A stretch of 64,000 bases of DNA, taken from contig OZ024806.1 of NCBI GenBank assembly GCA_964017045.1, forward strand, positions 3,681,992 through 3,745,991. Direction: 5' to 3'. The stretch is from Omphiscola glabra. Lineage: Eukaryota > Mollusca > Gastropoda > Lymnaeidae. The notes under the pieces were generated by a model. It was given only the letters and a program-made list of their open reading frames with translations, was not told the origin of the DNA and made no database searches. The position numbers were made by a program, and so were the translations under genes. Positions 55,718-64,000 of this stretch are shown here, piece after piece. Numbering within the stretch: the first letter of the stretch is position 1; each line of letters begins with the position of its first letter.

Positions 55718-56056
55718 TAGATATCTATATGTAGACAGTTAACAATATGTCAGTTCAAATACTAGCATGTCTGTGATTAGATATCTGTCAGATAAGCAGA
55801 TTACAAAATGTCAGATCAAATACTAGCAAGTTTAGTGATTAGATATCTGTCAGATAAGCAGATTACAAAATGTCAGATCAAATACTAGCATGTTTGTGAT
55901 TAGATATCTGTCAGATAAGCAGATTACAAAATGTCAGATCAAATACCAGCATGTTTTTTTTTATTAGATATCTGTCAGATAAGCAGATTACAAAATGTCA
56001 GATCAAATACTGGGATGTTGGGGATTAGATATTTGCCAGATAAGAGACATTTAAAA
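55718..56056. repeat. 61-bp minisatellite, about 5.5 copies
   Basis: Units contain AGATATCTGTCAGATAAGCA and ACAAAATGTCAGATCAAATA. Confidence 0.94.
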
Positions 56057-56220
56057 ATATGTCAGTTCAAATAGTAGACATTTTTTTAATGTTTTAAGAC
56101 ACAACGGCCCATGAGTTCGGATTGAGAGTGAAAATACAAATTTTAATCCCGTGTGCCTCACTGCACAGTTTGAATTTTTACAAAAATATCCACATTCTTG
56201 CATTTTTATGTAATAAAATG

Positions 56221-56815
56221 TTTTTCATAATCACATTCTGAATTAGTTGAATAAGTTTATGTGTCCGTTATTGTTTGTGTGTTTTCAATCTATTTCTTTC
56301 CCATCTATTTCTTTCCCATGTGTTGTCTCAATAACAACAACTTAAAAAGGATTTTTCATAAACAAATTCTGAATTATTTGAATAAGTTTATATGTCCGTT
56401 ATTGTTAGTGTGTTTTCAATCTATTTCTTTCTCATCTATTTCTTTCCCATTATTTCTTTCCCATTATTTCTTTCCCATTATTTCTTTCCCATTATTTCTT
56501 TCCCATCTATTTCTTCCCATCTATTTCTTTCCCATCTATTTCTTCCCATCTAATTCTTTCCCATTATTTCTTTCCAATTTATTTCTTCCCATTATTTCTT
56601 TCCCATCTATTTCTTCCCATCTATTTCTTCCCATCTATTTATTTCCCATTATTTCTTTCCAATTTATTTCTTCCCATTATTTCTTTCCCATCTATTTCTT
56701 CCCATGTATTTCTTCCCATCTATTTCTTTCCCATTATTTCTTTCCAATTTATTTCTTTCCCATCTATTTCTTTCACAGCTGTTGCCTCACTATCAACAAC
56801 TTAAAAAGAAACGAT
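56221..56815. repeat. 14/15-bp pyrimidine array inside a duplicated segment
   Basis: Units CTATTTCTTTCCCAT with shortened forms fill 56285-56790. The flanks are duplicated: TTTTTCATAATCACATTCTG near 56221 and a relative near 56352. AACAACTTAAAAAG occurs both near 56336 and near 56795, so the array grew inside one copy of a short duplicated sequence. Confidence 0.88.
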
Positions 56816-57377
56816 TTTTAGTAGGTAAGATGGCGGCATCTAGAAAACAATCTACTTCCGGTTTTCTCAAGGCGGTACCATTAAGTTGGTCAGCGCGAAG
56901 AATTGTATCCAGAGGAGGCGACTGATTATTAAAGCAAAGGGTGCATGTGGTAAGCTGGATCTGTTCCGGGCTCTTTCAAGTTTTTGAGAGTAATCAACAA
57001 AAGGATAGTTGACTCTCCTATAAGGAGGTCCGAACAGTCAGAATAGGCTTTAGAAGAAGAGGTTCACATGTAGGAAAAGGCAGGTGAGGATGTTCAATGA
57101 GTGAAGACGATGTCCGGTGCGAGAGGCTGACCCCTAGGAAGGAGTATGCTAAATCATACACGTCATATCCGGATTGGGGGGGGGGGGGTGTAGGTAATTG
57201 GATTCCCCAGGATACTTTTTAAGATTTCAGAGATATAAATAGAACAAAAATGGTAACGCTTCCAGTGATACATGGGTCACCAGAGGTCAAGGATGAGATA
57301 CCCAGAGAACCTGCAACTTAAAGTGAAACATTTGATGTTACAGCCCCTTGAGAAATAACAATAACGGGTTTGTAGTA
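56816..57377. other. non-coding stretch, nothing recognised
   Basis: Poly-G at about 57177-57188. No gene supported. Confidence 0.4.
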
Positions 57378-58268
57378 CAACGAATGGAACATTACACAGA
57401 AACGGGTTGGTAGTACTGCAACCTCTTATACAATACACAGAAGGTTTGTGGTACTACAACCTCTTGAACAATGCACAGAAAAAGGTTTGTGGTACAACAA
57501 CCTCTTGAACAATACACAGTGACGGGTTTGTGGTACTGCAACCTCTTATACAATACACAGAAAAGGGTTTGTGGTACAACAACCTCTTGAACAATACACA
57601 GTGACGAGTTTGTGGTACTGCAACCTCTTATACAATACACAGAAAAGGGTTTGTGGTACTACAACCTCTTGAACAATACACAGTAACGGGTTTGTGGTAC
57701 AACAACCTCTTGAACAATACACTGTAACGGGTTTGTGGTACTGCAACCTCTTATACAATACACAGAAAAGGGTTTGTGGTACAACAACCTCTTGAACAAT
57801 ACACAGTGACGAGTTTGTGGTACTGCAACCTCTTATACAATACACAGAAAAGGGTTTGTGGTACTACAACCTCTTGAACAATACACAGTAACGGGTTTGT
57901 GGTACAACAACCTCTTGAACAATACACTGTAACGGGTTTGTGGTACTGCAACCTCTTATACAATACACAGAAAAGGGTTTGTGGTACAACAACCTTTTGA
58001 ACAATACACAGTGACGAGTTTGTGGTACTGCAACCTCTTATACAATACACAGAAAAGGGTTTGTGGTACTACAACCTCTTGAACAATACACAGTAACGGG
58101 TTTGTGGTACAACAACCTCTTGAACAATACACAGTAACGGGTTTGTGGTACTGCAACCTCTTGAACAATACACAATAACGGGTTTGTGGTATTACAACCT
58201 CTTGAACAATGCACAGTGACGGGTTTGTGGTACAACAACCTCTTGAACAATACACAGTAACGGGTTTG
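57378..58268. repeat. 41-bp array, about 21.5 copies, with 205-bp super-period
   Basis: Units contain ACGGGTTTGTGGTACTGCAA and GAACAATACACAG. Five-unit blocks repeat exactly every 205 bases: three successive 99-codon minus-strand frames at 57546, 57751 and 57956 are near-copies of each other. Confidence 0.96.
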
Positions 58269-58390
58269 TGTTTCCATTTAAACCTCCCCCACCCAGCCCC
58301 CCCACCCCCCCTTTATTCCTCGGTATTGAAAAAATTCCCTAATGTGGTATTTAAGAGTTGGTCGAAGGAAAGACGGATAATGATTGCGAC

Positions 58391-58735
58391 ATATTGAAAT
58401 TGTTCCAAGATGGTAATGGATGGAACGAAGGGATGAGTGGAACGAATGGATAGGTGGACCGAAGTGATGGGTGTAATGAAGGGATTGGTGGAAAAAAGGT
58501 GTGTGTGGAATGAAGGGATGGGTGGAATGAAGGGATGTGTGGAACGAAGGGATGGGCGTAAAGAAGGGGTTGGTGGAACGAAGGCATGGGCAAAAAAAGT
58601 GATGGGGAACGAAAGGAAGGCGAACGGAATGGACTTTGCGAAAGGGCTGGATGAAACGAAGAGATGGATGGAACGATGGGATGGACTGAACGAAGGGGTG
58701 GATGGAGCGTAAGGATGTAGAAAGAAGGGATGGAT
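58391..58735. repeat. degenerate 17-bp purine-rich array, about 20 copies
   Basis: Units around GAAGGGATGGGTGGAAC. Proline/serine frames on the minus strand are artefacts. Confidence 0.9.
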
Positions 58736-59340
58736 AGTAAAACATTTTAGTTTATCGACACAATAATACCCCCACATCCCACCTTTTTTTTGGGGGGGGG
58801 GGGCGAGACACCATGATTCAAATAATTTAGACTGAATTAGGTCATCTTCATATATTCATTTTCTCTAGATTTTCAGAAACATTGCGAAAACAAAATTTGA
58901 TTTTTCTTTGGCAGGTGCCCCTATCCCCCCTCTCAGAAACCGCCCCTGGGACCGTATTAAGCTCTGAAGATGGGAAATAGTAAAAGAGTCAAAGTAAAAA
59001 TAAAAAAACATTCTTCAGTAAGGAAAAAAAATGCACCATCCTGGCTAATGCATTATTGGGTTTCTTAGATAAAAGAAGGGACGCCAAAGAAGGTGGGAGA
59101 GGGTTAGGACAGGGGGGGGGGGTGCGAGAGAAGGGCTTTAGGTCAAAGATAAAGAAGGAGATTGTGAGGGAAAGACTAGGGACAGTCCTGTTGGCCGGCC
59201 GGAGGGCAGGGGATATTTTTTGGGTCTTTTTTTCATTTTTGGTGAGGTTGGGGGGGGGGGGGGCGGGACTATTTTTGTATATAAGTTTTGTAGCCCATCT
59301 GTGACGTCACTTTCGGCTGTTTTGTTTATTCGAAGTGGCC
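58736..59340. other. non-coding stretch with poly-G tracts
   Basis: G runs at about 58791-58803, 59114-59123 and 59250-59263. No gene seen. Confidence 0.45.
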
Positions 59341-59618
59341 ATTGGTACACGGGTACCAGATTTGAGAGGTTGGGATTAAAAAACGATTTAAAATGTTATT
59401 GTTGGGTTTGTAAGACCAAATGAGGTATCAAATGAAAGATAATTGAATATACTATATGTTTGAAATCTTAATTTTTCAGTTTTGCTAAAATAAACTACCA
59501 CAAATGACACCCGAATAGCATTTAGCCTAATGGTTTAATGGTTCCCGGGTGCGAGTGGCGGCGCTGCGTGTCCGGGTCAAATTTGACTAATGCTATTCGG
59601 ATGTACCCGTGTACCAAT
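59341..59618. mobile_element. MITE with perfect 16-bp terminal inverted repeats
   Basis: ATTGGTACACGGGTAC (59341-59356) and its exact complement GTACCCGTGTACCAAT (59603-59618) bound 278 bases. An inner inverted pair (CCGAATAGCATT near 59511 and AATGCTATTCGG near 59589) adds a second stem. No coding capacity and no obvious target duplication, so the superfamily is unknown. Confidence 0.7.
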
Positions 59619-61162
59619 AGGTGCAGCCTTGTTTATTTGTCTGAAAGTGAAAGTAGCTTAAAGATGGACGTCCGCCATTTAATTTTTAAACTGCAGTGAC
59701 TGTGTGATTAGATTTTGCTTGAAGACTCTGCACCCGGCTATCCAATTATGTTCGTCCTTCTAAGTCATTTTCTTGTTAAACTTTCATTTGAAATGTCTGC
59801 AGTGTGGATTCAGGCCTCCCACTACAAAAACATCTTGTGTATTCGCGTTTAGGCATCACACTCCGTAACTAAAAGAAACCGATATGGGATGCAGCATTGA
59901 CCTTGAGTCGTTCGGCCCAGCTATCCGGCTACAATTGTCCTTCTACGCAGGAAGTGACATGTGTTCTAAGACAATGGTATAATGTTCAGTCCACCTAGTG
60001 GGGTATTGTACTGCTTGTGTTTATTAAAGACAAACCAGGCGCCCCTCTCCCGGCGCCTCTCTCCCGGCGCCCCTCTCCCGGTCAAACTATCGTGTGATAT
60101 TTTATTAGTCTAACTGAAAACAATAGGACAGAAAAAGAGAGGAAAAACTGTGAATCAAAATTTAGCGTTCAATATGGCAAAAATCTGGCAGGAGGTTAAA
60201 CAATGTGTCAGATTGGATTTGGCCTTAATTTCTTTATATCAAGTTCCGTACTCCATCAAATAAATATTTATTTTAGCTCTCTTAAGCCAAATTAATAATG
60301 ACTGCTGCCGATACACACGTGACAAAGTGTACTATTTTTCAAACTGATCTTTGTACGACTACCAGACTTACAGGAAACAACACTACAGAAGAAATTTCGT
60401 TTTCTTAAAAAAAATTTATCGATCAGATTAACAATAAGAACATAATTATAAGAATCACACTAATTCTTCGTGTCAACTAAATACATCCATCAATTTAACC
60501 TTTTTCTAAACACCAACAAAGATTTATATATAAATAAAAATAGAATCTACTCTCAGAGTTGAAAATATTCTTCTGTTATATTTCTCTCTTTTCGTTTTGA
60601 TTTATTTTATGTTTTTGGGGGGTGGAGTGGTCTGAGATTTCAGAGTACTATTTCTTTTTTACTTCATTCCCATCTTTTTATGATTATTCCCCTCCCCCCC
60701 CCCCCTCTTAATGTTGTCCTAGCGTAAACACGGCCTATCTCCTGGCAGTCGGTACAGTCAACACTAATATAGCAGTATCGGTACCTCTTTCAAATAGGCC
60801 CTTAATCCCTATTATCCCCGGGCTCGTCCCGTCATCTTTTAAAACGGTTGACACTGCTGAAGGGCGGGCGATCCCCGAGGGTCCGGCGAGGGTGATGGCA
60901 TTGGCGCGGATGGTGCTGGGGGTAACACGGTCTCGTCGATCTGACGACCGGGACGAGTACGTCGGCTGTTGAAATCTCAACAGCTTGGGGTGGTGAAGAT
61001 TTTTGTGTGTGAGATTTTTTTGGCTGATGAAAGGTTTTAGTACATACACAAATGTCTAGGAGAAAGAAAGAAACATAAATTTAAGTTTACGGTTAGAAAA
61101 AAACAACATTTTGTTTGAGAAGTGCGCTGAGGTGACGAGTGAAGTAGAAATTTACTGTGACG
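59619..61162. other. non-coding stretch with a CpG-rich patch
   Basis: Three copies of a GGCGCCCCTCTCCC unit at about 60036-60083 and poly-C at 60693-60706. The segment at about 60720-61000 is clearly GC- and CpG-rich against an AT-rich background and is non-repetitive. The minus-strand 104-codon ORF there resembles nothing known to me. It may be a conserved regulatory element or a first exon. Confidence 0.35.
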
Positions 61163-61492
61163 CTCGTAACCAAACATGACATAGTGGTTGGTCGTAGCTT
61201 AGATTCATAACCAAATATGACATACTGGTTGGTTGTATCATATATTCATAACCAAATATGACATACTGGTTGGTTGTATCGTAGATTCATAATCAAATAT
61301 GACATACTGGTTGGTTGTATTGTAGATTCATAACAAAATATGACATACTGGTTGGTTGTATCATAGATTCATAACCAAATATGACATACTGGTTGGTTGT
61401 ATCATAGATTCATAACCAAATATGACATACTGGTTGGTTGTATCGTAGATTCATAACCAAATATGACATATTGGTTGTTGTATCGTAGATTT
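61163..61492. repeat. 41-bp minisatellite, about 8 copies
   Basis: Units contain AAATATGACATACTGGTTGG; unrelated in sequence to the 41-bp array at 57.4 kb. Confidence 0.94.
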
Positions 61493-61565
61493 ATTTCAGA
61501 TGCAAAGAAAAACACATACACATGATTTGCGTTTTTAAAAATAAACGATGTTTGCGACACAGATG

Positions 61566-62247
61566 ATGTCACCCCACATGCCACCCAACATGCCACCCAA
61601 CATGCCACTTAACATGCCACCCAACATGCCACCCAACATGCCACCCAACATGCCACCCAACATGCCACTTAACATGCCACCCAACATGCCACCCAACATG
61701 CCACCCAACATGCCACTTAACATGTCACCCAACATGCCACCCAACATGTCACCCAACATGCCACCCAACATGCCACCCAACATGCCACCCAACATGCCAC
61801 CCAACATGCCACCCAACATGTCACCCAACATGCCACTCAACATGCCACCCAACATGCCACCCAACATGTCACCCAACATGCCACCCTACAAGTCACCCAA
61901 CATGCCACTCAACATGCCACCCTACAAGTCACCCAACATGCCACCCAACATGCCACCCAACATGCCACCCAACATGCCACCCAACATGCAACCAAACATG
62001 CCACCCAACATGTCACCCAACATGCCACCCAACATGCCACTTAACATGCAACCAAACATGCCACCTAACATGCCGCCCAACATGCAACCCAACATGTCAC
62101 CCAACATGCCACCCAACATGCCACCCAACATGCCGCCCAACATGCCACCCAACATGTCACCCAACATGCCACCCAACATGCAACCAAACATGCCACCCAA
62201 CATGTCACCCAACATGCCACTCAACATGCCACCCTACAAGTCACGCT
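61566..62247. repeat. 12-bp array, about 57 copies, open on both strands
   Basis: Unit CATGCCACCCAA with TCACCC, CACTTA and CAACCA variants. The 12-base period gives an MPPN-type frame of 234 codons on plus and MLGG-type frames on minus. It is judged non-coding because the variants follow nucleotide, not codon, logic and no flanking coding sequence exists. Two CCCTACAAGTCACCCAACAT segments suggest block duplication. Confidence 0.93.
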
Positions 62248-62458
62248 CCTGAAAGACACATATCACGAACTTAATTTTTTTTTTCTTTCAACTTTGTGTA
62301 AACGTAATTTTAATAATAAAAAATCCTTTTCAAGAAGAATAAAGTTTTTAAGGCATAGATCTATAAATACATCTGACCTTTGATACAGTTCATACAATGG
62401 TGTCAGAATAAACATTTGTTGATGCAGAAACAATAATATGGATAATGGGTATGATGAA
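62248..62458. other. AT-rich non-coding stretch
   Basis: No gene recognised. Confidence 0.4.
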
Positions 62459-62680
62459 GATGAATACAAATTATAATAACAATAATCATAATATTTTATA
62501 TAGTAGTTATATTTTTTACAATAATAATAACAATTATAATAATAACAGTACTATTATAACTGAAAATAATATTCATAATAATATAACTAATGTTATTAAT
62601 TTAAAAATTGAAAGAAATAATAATATTAATATTGATAATAAGAATAACAAAACAATATAATAATTATATTATTAACACCA
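62459..62680. repeat. AAT/AAC-rich low-complexity tract
   Basis: Imperfect AATAAT/AATAAC triplets; Asn-rich frame is an artefact. Confidence 0.85.
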
Positions 62681-63047
62681 TACAAAGGATTTAAAAGTTT
62701 AAATTCTCATCAATGAAAACCGGTCAAGAATTGACCAACCCTGTATTGTTTGAAGAAACATTTTGAGCAAATTAGGTGGCAAAAATATTTGGGGGAGTGG
62801 GGTGGAGGCTGACCATGAGAGTAGCACCGTATGGTCCTTGAACTATAAACCAAAGTGAGACAAAAAGTAGTTCCACTGATCAAATTGTTGGTCTCGCGAT
62901 GATGATATTAAGGCGCACGGACACATGAGGCTTAGAGTGGAATTATACAGTCTCTTAGTTTCCCGTGTATGTACCGAAAATTGGGCGGAGATGATTATAC
63001 CAACAACGAAACCCATTTAGAACATTTTCACAAACTGATGTACCGGT
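62681..63047. other. non-coding stretch, nothing recognised
   Basis: Unique sequence, no gene supported. Confidence 0.4.
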
Positions 63048-63482
63048 ACAATGGAGACGGAGAGAGGGTGGGAGTGAGAGGGAAGGAGTGAAATGGGCGG
63101 AGGGAGAGGAGAGGAGGGAAAGGAAGGGAGGGAGGGAGGGAGGGGAAAGAGAGGGAGGGATAGAGATAAAGAGAGAGGGGGAGGGAGGGAGAGAGAACTA
63201 AGGGAGAGGGGAAGGGGGAGGGAGATAAGGGTAGGGAGGGAGATAAAGGGAGACAGGTAGATAACGGGAGAGAGGGAGGTAAAGGGAGAGAGGGCGATAA
63301 AGGGAGGGGGTAGGTAGGGAGGGAGAGAGAAAAATTTGAAGGTACGTAGAGCGACAGGGAGTGAGGGGAGGAGGTGTTAGAAAGACAAGAGAGAGAGAGA
63401 GGGAGTATGAGATAAGAAAGAGAGGGATGGAGAAGGGTAGGGAGAGAGTGAGGGAGAGAGCGAGAGAGAGAGAGAGAGAGAG
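63048..63482. repeat. purine tract (GGGA/GAGA)n
   Basis: Over 400 bases almost entirely purine on the plus strand, GGGA-rich then ending in (GA)n at about 63460-63482. Such tracts can form triplex or G-quadruplex structures. Confidence 0.92.
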
Positions 63483-64000
63483 ATTCAATAGACTGACAGA
63501 AAGCCTGAATGTTTGTGTGTCGTTAGCTCCTAACATCCCAGCGTTGGTCAAGACATTTAGGTTTTACGTCATGGTTGGTGTTATGAGGGATGACGTATTT
63601 TGAGACACGCTTTGCCCGCCTTCCACGTGCATGACCTCTTTCAAGTCGGTCCCGTGTTGGGGCGGCTAGAAAAAATATCCCCTTTGTTGATACTTTTGTT
63701 TACTATCGTCCGTTTCTGTCGAACATGATCTAGAGAATGCGGGAAGCAGTAAGACTGCGTATTCCATTTCCAGAATGATCATCTGAAACTGGGTATAAAA
63801 GGGATAAGAATAAATGACGGGGGGAGAGATTTTCCTTTCCTTGATTACATGCTGTGTGTCATTATACTTTGTTGTGTGTAGAGATTTTTATTTCCTCGTA
63901 CAATTTTGTGCTCATTGTATTTTTATATACAGTACCGGTTAATTTTAATCATATTTCCCTTGCTGTTATTATCTAATTGAAGTTCACAAATTAAAAAGTT
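63483..64000. other. non-coding stretch to the window edge
   Basis: No gene recognised; contains a TATA-like motif (separate entry). Confidence 0.4.
63794..63802 (+). promoter_or_regulatory. possible TATA box
   Basis: TATAAAAGG in the context CTGGGTATAAAAGGGATAAG, about 200 bases before the window ends. A gene to the right could use it, but none is visible here. Confidence 0.2.

Noticed and set aside
56261..56821. 186-codon Phe/Pro/Ser-rich ORF with apparent signal peptide
   Set aside because: Derived from the pyrimidine array TATTTCTTTCCCAT; the hydrophobic start is part of the duplicated flank.
60735..61049. 104-codon minus-strand ORF in the CpG-rich patch
   Set aside because: No recognisable domain or similarity; length is compatible with chance in GC-rich DNA. 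Kept only as a compositional observation.
61548..62252. 234-codon Met/Pro/Asn-rich ORF
   Set aside because: It is a 12-bp array open on both strands; no evidence beyond the lack of stops.

Overview
This is a eukaryotic, almost certainly animal, genomic window, and no host protein-coding gene could be supported in it. It is AT-rich and consists of tandem repeats (minisatellites) and decayed transposable elements set in non-coding DNA. A hand tally puts roughly 22-24 kb, over a third of the window, in about 60 tandem arrays. Nearly every array has its own unrelated unit (12-72 bp). The long open reading frames all lie inside these arrays or inside transposon fragments. The transposon repertoire fits a mollusc, possibly a heterobranch gastropod: an I-clade LINE with RNase H, L2/CR1-type LINE tails, a Penelope-like element, and four short copies that match the SPIN hAT family, which has been reported from a pond snail. 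The species assignment is inference only.

Layout. 0-12 kb: 21-bp, 48-bp, 38-bp, 22-bp and other arrays, with SPIN-like MITEs at 1.3, 2.2 and 11.05-11.44 kb; the last is split by a second, long-TIR element. 12.6-14.2 kb: a 30-bp array runs directly into a 1.3-kb array of 20-bp units that is open in all three forward frames. 15-19.6 kb: a hAT-like MITE with a perfect 8-bp target duplication and several arrays. 19.9-21.85 kb: the main coding relic, a 5'-truncated LINE (reverse transcriptase, RNase H, zinc knuckle) broken by two stops and a frameshift in a poly-G run. 23.2-24.3 kb: an inverted repeat with a short TTAGGG stretch, then two inverted copies of the 15-kb MITE family. 24.9-37 kb: many arrays, including a 1.36-kb 13-bp array with a 377-bp higher-order period. 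37.2-46.3 kb: five LINE 3' ends alternating with long arrays (25-bp units with an exact 600-bp super-period; 27-bp; 15/30-bp). 46.6-47.9 kb: a 34-bp array with about 200-bp super-repeats. 51.1-53.4 kb: a Penelope-like element on the minus strand carrying two tandem expansions, one inside its GIY-YIG coding region and one in its 3' region. 54.5-64 kb: a fourth SPIN-like MITE, a MITE with a perfect 16-bp TIR, a 41-bp array with a 205-bp higher-order period, a 12-bp array open on both strands, and purine tracts.

Nothing here works as a pathway. The coherent theme is repeat biology: several arrays appear to have been seeded inside transposon sequence and then amplified, often with higher-order periods that are whole multiples of the basic unit.
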